This document shows, piece after piece, positions 34,308 to 43,159 of a stretch of 64,000 nucleotides of DNA. The notes under the pieces were generated by a model. It did not search any database and had not been told where the DNA came from. It saw nothing but the letters and a program-made list of their open reading frames with translations. Source of the DNA: Clostridium lacusfryxellense. GTDB taxonomy: Bacteria; Bacillota; Clostridia; Clostridiales; Clostridiaceae. Position 1 is the first letter of the stretch. Each line of letters begins with the position of its first letter. The stretch spans positions 1 to 64,000 of the forward strand of contig NZ_JAHLEB010000026.1 of the NCBI RefSeq assembly GCF_018861735.1. Direction: 5' to 3'. Position numbers and translations under genes: made by a program.

Positions 34308-34518
34308 AAAAAAAAATATTTATTACGTATAATGCATTGAAGCGAGCTTTAGAACTTCTTATTTTATTTTTAATTAAGATGCGTAAAGAAAACATATGGT
34401 TGAGCGACAGCGAGTTTATGTTTTTAGCAGATTAATTGAAAATAAAATTAGTAGTTCTTAGCGAAGCGACTGCATTAATCGTATTGCAATGCAATACGCG
34501 TAATATATATTTTTTTTG
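34308..34518. repeat. Large palindromic intergenic repeat, copy A
   Basis: About 210 bases that fold back on themselves, with the centre near 34408 (GAGCGACAGCGAG). The two arms pair imperfectly along most of their length. In reverse complement, the core (CTAAAAA...AAACTCGCTG...CGCTCAA...CTTTACGCATCT) matches the centre of copy B at 38089-38318. It fills the gap between sleB and the M42 peptidase gene, so that gap holds nothing else besides the sleB terminator. Confidence 0.7.
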
Positions 34519-34520
34519 TT

Positions 34521-35561
34521 TTATTCTAACATATTGTATTTTATTATTAAATCAAGTGTAGCTAATATTGAATCCATATGAGTTCTTTCATATCCATGGG
34601 AAGCGAAAATTCCTGCACCAATCAAAGCTGTTTTTATATCCCATCCAGCTCTTAGAGCAGCGGAGGCATCAGAGCCATAGTGAGGATATACGTCTATTTT
34701 ATAATCTATATTTTCATTTTTGCATACCTCTGTTAACTTTCTGCGAAGTCCTAAATCATAAGGTCCCGATGAATCTTTAGCACATATGCAAACACTATAT
34801 TCAGATGAATTTTGCAAAGGACCAGGGCAACCCATATCTACAGATATAAATTCTTTAGTTTTCAAAGGGATTGCGGACGATGCACCATGTCCAACTTCCT
34901 CATAATTACTGATATATATATTGGTTGTATATGGAAGTTCAATTTTACTTTCCAGTGTATATTTGATGACATAAAGCAGAATTGCAACTGAAGCTTTATC
35001 ATCTAAATGCCTAGATTTTATAAATCCTTTTTGCGTAAAAATTGTTCTAGCATCAAAGCAAATAAAATCACCAACACTAATACCTAATTCCTCAACTTCT
35101 AGTTTTGAAGAAATTTTTTCATCAAGAATTACTTCCATATTTTCAGGAACTCTTTTAAGCTCCCGAGCATCACTACCATTAATATGTACTGAAGGTTTTG
35201 TAGTTTGAATAGTTCCTGTGAAAGTTTCGCCGTTAATAGTTTCTATTTGGCAGTTTTCACCTTCTATTGAGTTCATCATAAACCCACCTATAGGATCTAT
35301 TGCTAAAGAGCCACTAGTATTAATATTCTTAACCATCGCACCAAGTGTATCAACATGAGCTGAAAGTGTTCTTTGATAATCATTATTTTTACCTTTTAAA
35401 GTAACTATAACTGCACCTTTATTAGTAATGATATAGGGTGCGTTTAGAATTTGAAGTTCATCTATTATGTAGTCCATAATTTTTGAGGTATAACCCGATG
35501 GACTTGGTATTGATAAAATATTTTTTAAATAAGACTTAATTTTTTCTTCATTGTAGATCAT
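34521..35561 (-). CDS. M42 family metallopeptidase
   Basis: A cobalt- or zinc-dependent aminopeptidase of the M42 (PepA/endoglucanase-like) family, cytoplasmic. Metal and catalytic signatures are H-V-D-T-L-G near residue 68, S-R-H-L-D-D-K-A-S in the middle, E-E-V-G-H-G-A-S (catalytic Glu pair), and the late G-A-G-I-F-A-S-H-G-Y-E-R-T-H. The length of 346 is normal. AAGGAG precedes the ATG. Substrate specificity cannot be read from sequence. Confidence 0.9.
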   Translation of the reverse strand: MIYNEEKIKSYLKNILSIPSPSGYTSKIMDYIIDELQILNAPYIITNKGAVIVTLKGKNNDYQRTLSAHVDTLGAMVKNINTSGSLAIDPIGGFMMNSIEGENCQIETINGETFTGTIQTTKPSVHINGSDARELKRVPENMEVILDEKISSKLEVEELGISVGDFICFDARTIFTQKGFIKSRHLDDKASVAILLYVIKYTLESKIELPYTTNIYISNYEEVGHGASSAIPLKTKEFISVDMGCPGPLQNSSEYSVCICAKDSSGPYDLGLRRKLTEVCKNENIDYKIDVYPHYGSDASAALRAGWDIKTALIGAGIFASHGYERTHMDSILATLDLIIKYNMLE

Positions 35562-35746
35562 ATGATCACTCCTTAAAATGGAATTTATACTGTAAATTTT
35601 ACCATAAAGTATACAAAATAAGAACTAATATATTTTGTTTAAGCATATAAGTAAGCAAAAGATAGTTTATAGATAGTATATAGGATTATCCGTTTTTTTG
35701 TAGTATACTTTTATACTACCATAAGTAGAAAAGGAGATTATTACAT

Positions 35747-37093
35747 ATGAAGAAAAAAGCGATAATAATATTAGGGGTTTTAATGTTAGCTTGTGTTGTT
35801 TCATTTGCAAATTACTCTTATATTAAAGTAAAACAATGGGATTCTTTGATTTTACCCAAAGTCAAAATAGAAAATGAAGATTTAACAGGTAAAACTAGGC
35901 AGCAAGCTCAAACTATAATGAAGGACAAGTACTCAAGTAAGGTAATTAAGAAAAAAATTACTATTGTAACTGATGAAAAAAAGTATACAGTGGATTATGC
36001 TATGTTAGATGCAAAATATAATATAGACGAAGCAGTAAATCAGGCAATGAGCTATGGTAGTGATATGAATATGTTTCAAAAATATAAAGCTATAAGAAAA
36101 CCGGTTAACAAGAATATAAAGCTAACCTTTGAGTATAATGATAAGATTATTGATACAATACTTGCGGAAATGGCTAAAGACACAAATAAAGAATCTGTAA
36201 ATGCAACTATAACAAAGGTTGAAAATGGTGAATTTATTGTTACAAATGATACTATTGGAAAACAGTTAGAGTCAGATAAGTTAAAAAAAGAAATTAAAAG
36301 CAAAATAAATGGAATTCTATCTGAGGATGTTATAAGTATTAAAGCACAAGTAAAAGATTTGAAGCCTAAAGTAACTGCAAAGGCATTAAAAACAATAAAC
36401 ACGAAAATATCGAATTATAATACAAATTTTTCAAGTTCAAAAGAAGGAAGAATTACAAATATAGATTTATCGACTAAAAGTATAAATGGAACATTACTTA
36501 TGCCCGGTGATGTGTTTAGCTTTAATGGTGTTGTTGGAGAGCGAACAGTAGCAAGAGGATATCAAACCGCAGGAGTAATTATTGGAGATAAATTAGAACA
36601 AGGATTGGGTGGGGGAATATGTCAAACTTCATCTACATTATATAATGCTATACTTTCAACTGGAATTGTTTCTGTAGAAAGAATTCATCATACAATTTCT
36701 TCGGGTTATATTCCTAAAGGTCAAGATGCTACAGTTGATTATGGCAATCTTGATTATAAGTTCAAAAATACGTTTAAGTATCCAATATATATTGAAGGTT
36801 CCTCATTAAATGGAAATCTTAATTTTAATGTCTATTCTAATTCTGAATTAACTAAAAAAACATATAGAATTTTAAATGAAGTAAATGGAGTTACCCAGCC
36901 AACAACGCAAATAATTCAAGATCCTACTATGTATGAGGGTCAAAAAGAGATTGTTAAAACTGGATATGCAGGTTTCAAAGTTAAAATATCAAGACAAACT
37001 TATGAAAATGGTAAGTTAGTTAAGACAGAAGTTATAAGCAATGATACATTTCATGTTATAAATGGTATCACAAAAGTTGGTACAAAGAAATAG
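35747..37093 (+). CDS. VanW family protein with peptidoglycan-binding and G5-like domains
   Basis: An extracellular, membrane-anchored protein of 448 residues. One N-terminal helix (about 5-22) anchors it. Two repeats of the PG_binding_4 type follow (about 30-225). The VanW domain is at about 240-360, with its hallmark P-G-D-V-F-S-F-N and G-G-G-I-C-Q-x-S-S-T-L-Y-N-A. A G5-like segment closes the protein (about 385-440). VanW proteins occur in vancomycin-resistance clusters but are also common in clostridia without them; no other van gene is here. The function in the wall is unknown. Confidence 0.9.
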   Translation: MKKKAIIILGVLMLACVVSFANYSYIKVKQWDSLILPKVKIENEDLTGKTRQQAQTIMKDKYSSKVIKKKITIVTDEKKYTVDYAMLDAKYNIDEAVNQAMSYGSDMNMFQKYKAIRKPVNKNIKLTFEYNDKIIDTILAEMAKDTNKESVNATITKVENGEFIVTNDTIGKQLESDKLKKEIKSKINGILSEDVISIKAQVKDLKPKVTAKALKTINTKISNYNTNFSSSKEGRITNIDLSTKSINGTLLMPGDVFSFNGVVGERTVARGYQTAGVIIGDKLEQGLGGGICQTSSTLYNAILSTGIVSVERIHHTISSGYIPKGQDATVDYGNLDYKFKNTFKYPIYIEGSSLNGNLNFNVYSNSELTKKTYRILNEVNGVTQPTTQIIQDPTMYEGQKEIVKTGYAGFKVKISRQTYENGKLVKTEVISNDTFHVINGITKVGTKK

Positions 37094-37096
37094 TGC

Positions 37097-37130
37097 AAAA
37101 AACATAACGGATTAACGTTATGTTTTTTTT
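37097..37130 (+). terminator. Terminator after the VanW gene
   Basis: A perfect 13-bp stem (37097-37109 with 37116-37128) with a six-base loop, running into Ts. Confidence 0.85.
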
Positions 37131-37256
37131 GTAAAGAGTAGTTTGTTATAGTAAACTTAACTTAAGTTAATAATATAATTAATGGAAATTACAACATTTT
37201 ACATATACTATATGTTTATAGTAAATGTAATAAAAAATAGTCGGGAGGATAAAAAT

Positions 37257-38084
37257 ATGGATTACAAATTAATATGTATAGATATGGATGGTACATTGCT
37301 TAATGATAAAAAAACTATTAGTGAGAGGAATATTAAAGCTATAAGGCTTGCTTATGATAGAGGTGTACGGATTTCAGTATGTACAGGTAGGATTTTTACT
37401 TCAGCAGAGGCTTTCTCAGATTTATTGGGTGTTAAGTCACCTGTAATAGCAGCAAATGGCGCTTATATTAGAGAGAAGGATAGAGATGAAGTAATTTACA
37501 CATCATCAATAGGTATTGAAAGATGTAAGAAACTTTTATCTGTGTTTAGAAAATATGATATATATCCACATTATTATACCAATGAAAGGATTTTTACAGA
37601 AAATGTGGAATATTCTTCGCGTTTTTACGAGGCAACTAATAAAACATTACCAAAAGATAAGCAAATTAAGGTTGTGCTTGTTGAAGATTGGGATCTTATA
37701 TTTAAGAAATATGAGGCTGAAATTTTTAAAGCCATCGGTATACATTCTAATTTAGAAAAAATTCGAGAGGCAAAAATATCAATAAGAGATATGAATGAAT
37801 TTGAAGTGGTAAGTTCTCATTTTGATAATTTTGAAGTAACAGGTAAGGGAGTGTCAAAAGGAAATGCGGTTCAAGTTTTAGCCAATTATTATGGAATAGA
37901 TAGTAAACAGGTTATTTGTATTGGAGATAGTGAAAATGATTTATCTATGATAAAATATGCTGGGCTTGGGATTGCTATGGGAAATGCAGATGAGAATGTA
38001 AAAGAGGCGGCAGGGTATATTACTGACAACAATAATTGTGATGGAGTAGCAAAGGCTATTGAGAAATTTGTACTAGAAATGTAG
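37257..38084 (+). CDS. Cof-type HAD-IIB phosphatase
   Basis: A cytosolic sugar-phosphate-type phosphatase of the HAD superfamily. Motif I is I-D-M-D-G-T-L-L near the N-terminus, motif II C-T-G-R, and the last motif G-D-S-E-N-D-L-S-M with the second metal-binding Asp. The C2-type cap lies between. The ATG at 37257 (275 residues) follows GGGAGGA; the frame is open for another 75 bases upstream but without a binding site. The substrate is unknown. Confidence 0.9.
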   Translation: MDYKLICIDMDGTLLNDKKTISERNIKAIRLAYDRGVRISVCTGRIFTSAEAFSDLLGVKSPVIAANGAYIREKDRDEVIYTSSIGIERCKKLLSVFRKYDIYPHYYTNERIFTENVEYSSRFYEATNKTLPKDKQIKVVLVEDWDLIFKKYEAEIFKAIGIHSNLEKIREAKISIRDMNEFEVVSSHFDNFEVTGKGVSKGNAVQVLANYYGIDSKQVICIGDSENDLSMIKYAGLGIAMGNADENVKEAAGYITDNNNCDGVAKAIEKFVLEM

Positions 38085-38088
38085 CGAA

Positions 38089-38318
38089 GTTTTTCTTGGA
38101 TTATGCTATAACGAAAGTTTATATTGCTAGAAGTGCGTTCACTTCACCAAGTAATTCTAAAATTTATTTTATTAACAGTTGCTAAAAATGCAAACTCGCT
38201 GACGCTCAAACATGCATTTTCTTTACGCATCTGTTAATAAAATGAATTAAGAATTACTATGGCTCGCTCAACGCATTCTGCGCAATATAAACTTTTGTTA
38301 GCATAATCTAAGAAAAAC
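38089..38318. repeat. Large palindromic intergenic repeat, copy B
   Basis: A 230-base imperfect palindrome centred near 38203. The ends (GTTTTTCTTGGATTATGC ... GCATAATCTAAGAAAAAC) pair almost perfectly, as do the next segments (AAAGTTTATATTGC with GCAATATAAACTTTTG, ATTTTATTAACAG with CTGTTAATAAAAT) and the core (TGCAAACTCGC / GCTCAAACATGCA). Its first 80 bases are about 95% identical to 39281-39362, and its core matches copy A. It carries no ORF with a ribosome binding site. Confidence 0.85.
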
Positions 38319-38652
38319 ATATAGTTATTAAAATTGTTACTCTTAATTGTTGTGACGCATATAGTATTACTAAAAGTTTATATTTGCAAAAAAAGAATTA
38401 CTAAATGAAATTTAATAGTTTCTTCGTTTGTTGTTGCAAGTCACTCCGGAGAAATATCATACTTTATGTTATGTATTACACTGAGATACATTTAAATAAG
38501 AGAGGTAAAAAAAGCTTAAAAGCCTTAATCTAAAAGGTTTTAGCCGTAGGCTGCGGGTTTTATAAATCTTACATTGTTATACTTAGTTAAATGGGTTAGC
38601 ATATGCCTTGGAGCTAAAGAATTGATAAATAGCTTTGTTTGCTTGACAAAAC
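38319..38652. other. Non-coding stretch between the palindromic repeat and the toxin gene
   Basis: No ORF with a ribosome binding site. It contains short echoes of the repeat (AAAGTTTATATTTGC near 38380) and a small hairpin around 38530-38555. The stretch 38614-38652 is the lost 3' end of the truncated toxin gene on the minus strand. I see nothing else in it. Confidence 0.5.
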
Positions 38653-38925
38653 TCACATTATTTCTATAACGGAGAGAAGATCATTTACAATGTAAAATAC
38701 AATGTATGAATCTACAATAAGCAGACGATAATTTTTTAATTTTAGATTAAAATCTTTTGGAGTAGGGCCTTTGTACGGAAATTGTGCTAGAGAACTAATA
38801 GCAACATCTATCTTATTAATTAATTTAATTGCTGCAGGTGGATTATCAATCGAAATATAATTTAAAATATTGTTAACATCATCAATAGCTGTAGGGTAGT
38901 ATACTATTTTAAATAATTTAGGCAT
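38653..38925 (-). pseudogene. ParE/RelE-type toxin, truncated by a TGA codon
   Basis: A toxin of the ParE/RelE superfamily, paired with the Phd-type antitoxin upstream; the ATG lies within the antitoxin stop region (8-base overlap). The frame stops at TGA (38653-38655) after V-I-E-I-M. Beyond the TGA the same frame runs twelve more codons, V-L-S-S-K-Q-S-Y-L-S-I-L, to TAG at 38614-38616. This is what the C-terminal strand of ParE proteins looks like (R-V-L-x-x-x-x-x-Y-x-x-L). A single C-to-T change of a CGA Arg codon explains it. The truncated 90-residue product is probably inactive. Confidence 0.75.
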
Positions 38926-39184
38926 TGTATTTATTCCTTAAGGTTTTCATGAATTCATCATGTGAAACTGTAGGAGCACAATTAAGCTTTTCTGCTTCAG
39001 CAACAGCTAATTTTTCGTATAAGTCAAGTTTTGCTTGAAGTTGTTCAAAATAAGCTAAACTCATGACTACGAGGTCACCTTTACCGTTCTTTGTAATATA
39101 AATAGGTTCAGCTTCTTTATGACAAGTTTCAGAAATTTTATTAAAGTTATTTCTTAAATCAGAAATTGGAAGAATTTTTGGCAT
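38918..39184 (-). CDS. Phd/YefM-family antitoxin
   Basis: An 88-residue antitoxin that would bind and neutralise the ParE-like toxin and repress the pair. The N-terminal half (P-I-S-D-L-R-N-N-F and P-I-Y-I-T-K-N-G-x-G-D-L-V-V-M-S-L) is the Phd/YefM DNA-binding fold; the C-terminal half is the charged toxin-binding tail. The ATG at 39184 lies seven bases after GAGGTG; a GTG nine bases upstream is inside that site. AT-rich palindromes directly upstream are the likely operator. Confidence 0.9.
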   Translation of the reverse strand: MPKILPISDLRNNFNKISETCHKEAEPIYITKNGKGDLVVMSLAYFEQLQAKLDLYEKLAVAEAEKLNCAPTVSHDEFMKTLRNKYNA

Positions 39185-39202
39185 TATTAACACCTCACTA
39201 TA

Positions 39203-39235
39203 ATAATTATGATTAAATTATATCATAATTATGAT
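39203..39235. promoter_or_regulatory. Likely autoregulatory operator of the toxin-antitoxin pair
   Basis: ATAATTATGAT at 39203-39213 is repeated at 39225-39235, inside a perfect 14-bp palindrome ATCATAATTATGAT (39222-39235). The repeats begin 18 bases before the antitoxin ATG. Two spaced dimer sites are usual for Phd/YefM operators. Confidence 0.6.
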
Positions 39236-39280
39236 AAATGGTACAATAGAAAAATTTCATGTGTGCCTTGCAGTTACGAG

Positions 39281-39362
39281 GTTTTTCTTAGATTATGCTA
39301 TAACGAAAGTTTATATTGCTAGAAATGCGTTCACTTCGCCAAGTAATTCTAAAATTCATTTA
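39281..39362. repeat. Palindromic intergenic repeat, copy C (left arm only)
   Basis: These 80 or so bases match the left arm of copy B (38089-38170) with about four mismatches, from GTTTTTCTT to AATTCTAAAATT. The right arm is absent: after about 39362 the sequence becomes the leader of the MutS-like gene. It looks like a truncated or half-deleted copy, 1.2 kb from copy B and in the same direction. Confidence 0.85.
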
Positions 39363-39456
39363 TAATTTATAATTTAAAATACAAATACATAATTAAAGAT
39401 TGGAAAAGTTTATTATGTTTGAGTATAATGTAATAAACAGAGGGGAGCATTTTACT

Positions 39457-41013
39457 ATGAGCGGAATGATTTTAAATTCAATTAGGAATGATTATAACTA
39501 TGAAACAGACAAAAAAAGCGATTTTGAAAAGAGTAGGAAATATTTTGATATGAGTGAAAAAAATGACTATACCTTAGATGATCAGACATGGGACGATTTG
39601 GATATGAATAAGGTATATAACAAATTGGATAGAGCTTATAGCACTCCTGGAGAGGCTGCGCTATATTCAATGCTTAGAAATCCATTACTTAAAGATGAGA
39701 AGTTAAAAAAACGAGGAATATTGATTAAGTTACTTAAAGACGATAATAAATTAAGAGATAGTCTTCAGAGCATTTATTTTAAATTAAATCGAGATTATAA
39801 AAATTGTCTTTTAGATATGCTTGACCAAGATGTTATAGTAAATAAAGCTAAATATTATGTTTATACACTTCTTGGTAAAATAATCCCATTAATTATAATT
39901 TTTCTTGCGATATTTGTGAATAAAGGTTATATGATTGCCTTACTTGGAATAAGTTCCATTAATATGCTTATAAACTCAACAGAAGTAAAAGAGATTAAGT
40001 CTAATGGTATATTTTATTTGAGAAAAAATATTGTTGCCGCTAAAAAAATTGCAAACATAAATAATGATGGTATTATTTATTATAAGGAGAAAATAACATC
40101 TATGCTTAAAAGTGTAAAGGGCATAGAAAGAAGTACAAGATTGATAGGAGTTATAAATATGTGGGGAGGATTTTTTGAATTTATCTCTGTAATTTTTCTT
40201 CTTGAAGAAAGTGCTTATTATTCTATATCTGCCAAAATAAAAGAAGAAAAAAAAGTTTTGATGGATCTTTTCTACATAGTTGGGGAATTGGAAGCATTAA
40301 TTTCAATTGCAGGTTATCAGCATAATTTAAAGCAGTCATATGTAGAACCAAAGTTTATAAAGAAAATTACTTTAAATATAAAGGAAGGTATACATCCTCT
40401 TATAGAAGATGCTGTTGCCAACTCAATTAACATACAAAATGGAGGTATAGTACTTACCGGCACAAATATGGCCGGAAAATCTACTTTTTTAAGAATGCTT
40501 GGGGTAAATATAATTTTGGCTCAAACCTTTTATTTCGTTTTGGCTAAAGATTATGAGGCACCGTTTTTTAATATAGTTACATCGATTAGTCCAAATGATG
40601 ATTTAACAAAGGGAAAGAGTTTCTACATGGCAGAGGTAGAATCAATTCTTAGAATAATTAAAGCTCTAGAAAAGGATGTACCTGTATTTTGCCCAATAGA
40701 TGAGATATTTAGAGGTACAAATCCAATAGAAAAAATTTCTATGTCTGCAGAGATATTAACATATATAAATAATGGAAAAAGTATTTCTATTGTAGCAACT
40801 CATGATAGAGAATTGGTTGATATTTTAAAAGAAAATTACGGATTTTATTATTTTAGTGAAAAAGTTGATACAAAAAAAGGGTTAAGTTTTGATTATAAGA
40901 TAAAAAAAGGAATATCTCAAACTAGAAATGCAATTAGGCTTTTAGAATATATGAATTATCCAAAAGTAATAACACAAGGAGCATATAAAAGAGCGGAGAG
41001 AATAGAAAACTAA
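39457..41013 (+). CDS. MutS-family ATPase (MutS-like, not MutS1/MutS2)
   Basis: A 518-residue protein with a C-terminal MutS ATPase domain: Walker A T-G-T-N-M-A-G-K-S-T, Walker B F-C-P-I-D-E-I-F-R-G-T-N, and the A-T-H-D motif. In front is a helical clamp-like region with two hydrophobic stretches near residues 125-165 that look like membrane helices. It lacks the mismatch-binding domain I of MutS1 and the Smr nuclease of MutS2. Such membrane-associated MutS-like proteins are frequent in clostridia; their role is not known. The ATG at 39457 follows AGAGGGGAG by nine bases; in-frame upstream codons lack such a site. Confidence 0.85.
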   Translation: MSGMILNSIRNDYNYETDKKSDFEKSRKYFDMSEKNDYTLDDQTWDDLDMNKVYNKLDRAYSTPGEAALYSMLRNPLLKDEKLKKRGILIKLLKDDNKLRDSLQSIYFKLNRDYKNCLLDMLDQDVIVNKAKYYVYTLLGKIIPLIIIFLAIFVNKGYMIALLGISSINMLINSTEVKEIKSNGIFYLRKNIVAAKKIANINNDGIIYYKEKITSMLKSVKGIERSTRLIGVINMWGGFFEFISVIFLLEESAYYSISAKIKEEKKVLMDLFYIVGELEALISIAGYQHNLKQSYVEPKFIKKITLNIKEGIHPLIEDAVANSINIQNGGIVLTGTNMAGKSTFLRMLGVNIILAQTFYFVLAKDYEAPFFNIVTSISPNDDLTKGKSFYMAEVESILRIIKALEKDVPVFCPIDEIFRGTNPIEKISMSAEILTYINNGKSISIVATHDRELVDILKENYGFYYFSEKVDTKKGLSFDYKIKKGISQTRNAIRLLEYMNYPKVITQGAYKRAERIEN

Positions 41014-41026
41014 GGAGGATTAATTA

Positions 41027-41494
41027 ATGAATTTAAATATAGTTTTATTTCAACCTGAAATACCACAGAACACTGGAAATATAGGAAGAACTTGCGTGCT
41101 TACTGATTGTAAACTTCATCTTGTTAAACCTTTAGGTTTTAGCTTAGAGGAAAAACAACTAAAAAGGGCAGGTCTCGATTACTGGCCATATTTAGAGTTA
41201 GAAATACATGAATCATACGAAGCACTTAGAGAAAAATATAAAGATTCAACATTTTATTTTTCTACAACTAAAAGTTCAAAATTCTACAGTGAAGTAGAGT
41301 ATAAGGAAGGAGATTTTATAGTGTTTGGGAGAGAGTCTTCAGGACTTCCAGATAGCGTTCGCGGTAGTGACCCCGAGAGATGCATAAAAGTACCTATGAT
41401 AAATAGTTCGACAAGGTCACTTAATCTTTCAAATACAGTAGCTGTTGTGACATATGAAGCACTTAGGCAAATAGGTTTTAAAGATATGAAATAG
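41027..41494 (+). CDS. trmL: tRNA (cytidine(34)-2'-O)-methyltransferase
   Basis: TrmL, a SPOUT-class enzyme, methylates the ribose of the wobble nucleotide of leucine tRNAs with S-adenosylmethionine. Signatures are F-Q-P-E-I-P-Q-N-T-G-N-I-G-R-T-C at the start, L-D-Y-W in the middle, F-G-R-E-S-S-G-L-P and the knot segment S-T-R-S-L-N-L-S-N-T-V. The length of 155 is normal. AGGAGG precedes the ATG, 13 bases after the MutS-like gene. Confidence 0.95.
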   Translation: MNLNIVLFQPEIPQNTGNIGRTCVLTDCKLHLVKPLGFSLEEKQLKRAGLDYWPYLELEIHESYEALREKYKDSTFYFSTTKSSKFYSEVEYKEGDFIVFGRESSGLPDSVRGSDPERCIKVPMINSSTRSLNLSNTVAVVTYEALRQIGFKDMK

Positions 41495-41539
41495 AAAAAC
41501 AAAAAAAATCGAAATGTAAGAAATAAGGAGATGTAAAAT

Positions 41540-42466
41540 ATGGAGCATATTTACGATACTATAATTATTGGTGGTGGTCCTGCGGGATTATCAGCAGGAC
41601 TTTATGCAGCAAGATCAAAAATGGATACTTTGATTATTGAGAGAGCAGCATTTGGTGGACAGGTGGCAACAACTAATGAAATAGATAATTACCCAGGATC
41701 CATTGAAAATTGTACAGGAGCAACATTAAGTGTAAGAATGAAGGAGCAAGCAGCGGAGTTTGGAGCTTTATTTGTTAGCGAAGAAGTTGTAGAAGTTGAA
41801 CTTGAAGGTGACATTAAGGTTGTTAAGTGTATGAGGGAAACTTACAAAGCTAAAACCATTATAATTACAACGGGCGCATACCCTAGACTTGGTGGATTTA
41901 AAAACGAAGTTGAATTAAGAGGAAAAGGAATTTCATATTGTGCAACCTGTGATGCAGACTTTTATGAGGGGTTAGATATTGCAGTACTCGGAGGCGGAGA
42001 CTCAGCTATATCTGAAGCAATATATTTAACTAAATTCGGTGAAACCGTCACTGTAATTCACAGAAGAGATGAGCTAAGAGCTGCTAAGTCACTTCAAGAA
42101 AAAGCTTTTAATAATCCTAAGATAAAGTTTATTTGGGATACGGTAGTTGAGGAAGCAAAGGGTGAAAATGGCTTAGAAGGGTTAGTACTTAAAAATATTA
42201 AAACCGGAAAAGTTAGTGATTTAAAAACAGATGGGTGTTTTGTATTTGTAGGATACCTTCCAGTTTCAGAATTATATAAAGGGAAAATAACTATGACAAG
42301 TCGTGGAGACATTATTACTGATGAGGAAATGAAAACTAACATACCAGGTGTATTCGTAGCAGGAGACATAAGAGAAAAATTGTTAAGACAAGTAATCACT
42401 GCAGCTGCTGATGGTGCAATAGCAGCAACTGCTGCTGAGCATTACATTGAAAATAAATTCAGCTAG
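41540..42466 (+). CDS. trxB: Thioredoxin reductase (NADPH)
   Basis: A flavoprotein that reduces thioredoxin. The FAD-binding G-G-G-P-A-G is at 11-16, the redox-active C-A-T-C at 134-137, the NAD(P)H motif G-G-G-D-S-A next, and the C-terminal F-V-A-G-D-I-R FAD motif. The length of 308 is normal. No thioredoxin gene is adjacent; instead a cysteine form of glycine-reductase protein A follows within 25 bases, which suggests that this reductase may serve it. Confidence 0.93.
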   Translation: MEHIYDTIIIGGGPAGLSAGLYAARSKMDTLIIERAAFGGQVATTNEIDNYPGSIENCTGATLSVRMKEQAAEFGALFVSEEVVEVELEGDIKVVKCMRETYKAKTIIITTGAYPRLGGFKNEVELRGKGISYCATCDADFYEGLDIAVLGGGDSAISEAIYLTKFGETVTVIHRRDELRAAKSLQEKAFNNPKIKFIWDTVVEEAKGENGLEGLVLKNIKTGKVSDLKTDGCFVFVGYLPVSELYKGKITMTSRGDIITDEEMKTNIPGVFVAGDIREKLLRQVITAAADGAIAATAAEHYIENKFS

Positions 42467-42490
42467 AGTAGATTGAAACATGAGAGGAAG

Positions 42491-42988
42491 ATGAAAGTGA
42501 TTGGTACAAAGAATATACTAGATGGTAAAAAAGCTATTATCATAGGTGATAAAGATGGAGTGCCAGGCCCTGCTATAGAGGAATGCGTAAAATCTGCTGG
42601 TGCGGAGGTATTGTTTGCCTCTACAACATGTTTTGCTTGCAGCATTTTAGGTGGGATAGAATTTGATCAGCAACAAATAATTATGGATTATGTTGAAAAG
42701 TATGGTGCTAAGAATATAGTAATAGTTATTGGAGTAGCGCAGGCAGAAGCGTCAGAACTTTGCGCAGAAATAGTGACCACAGGAGACCAAACCTCTATGG
42801 CTCCTTTATCGGGGATTGCTTTAGGTCTTGTTGTATATCATGTATTAGAACCAGAAGTAAAAGGTGCTTTTGAAAATTCAGTTTATGAAGAGCAATGCGG
42901 TATTATGGAAATGGTTCTAGATATAGATGAAATAATCTTAAAAGTAAAACCGATTAGAGATAAGTTTTCTAAATATATCAATAACTAA
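42491..42988 (+). CDS. grdA: GrdA-like protein A with Cys in place of selenocysteine
   Basis: GrdA (protein A) is the small carrier of glycine, sarcosine and betaine reductases that holds a carboxymethyl-selenocysteine intermediate. The match is clear along the whole length: I-I-G-D-K-D-G-V-P-G-P-A-I-E-E, S-A-G-A-E-V, G-L-V-V-Y-H-V-L-E-P-E, E-E-Q-C-G-I-M-E-M-V-L-D-I-D. The site that is C-F-V-U in classical GrdA reads C-F-A-C (Cys47, Cys50), with a TGC codon and no UGA. The start at 42491 has a slightly close GAGAGG; a TTG at 42473 is possible. No grdB, grdC, grdD or grdE is in the window. Confidence 0.88.
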   Translation: MKVIGTKNILDGKKAIIIGDKDGVPGPAIEECVKSAGAEVLFASTTCFACSILGGIEFDQQQIIMDYVEKYGAKNIVIVIGVAQAEASELCAEIVTTGDQTSMAPLSGIALGLVVYHVLEPEVKGAFENSVYEEQCGIMEMVLDIDEIILKVKPIRDKFSKYINN

Positions 42989-43159
42989 TATAATAGACGT
43001 TAGTATTTAATATATTAGTATAAGATAATTAAAAATATGAAATAATAAAAATGTATAATAAAGAGGTTTTTTTAAACACTTATAGAATATATACTTGAAA
43101 TATAATTAACAAAACGAAACAAAATAAATTATTTAATTATTTAAGGGGGCAAAATCATT

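Noticed and set aside
35747-37093. Vancomycin-resistance locus, because of the VanW family protein
   Set aside because: No vanA/B-type ligase, vanH, vanX or vanR/S is present; VanW-domain proteins are common in clostridia without resistance.
42627-42650. Selenocysteine (UGA) at the GrdA active site
   Set aside because: The codon is TGC and the surrounding frame has no in-frame TGA, so the protein is a Cys form, not a selenoprotein.
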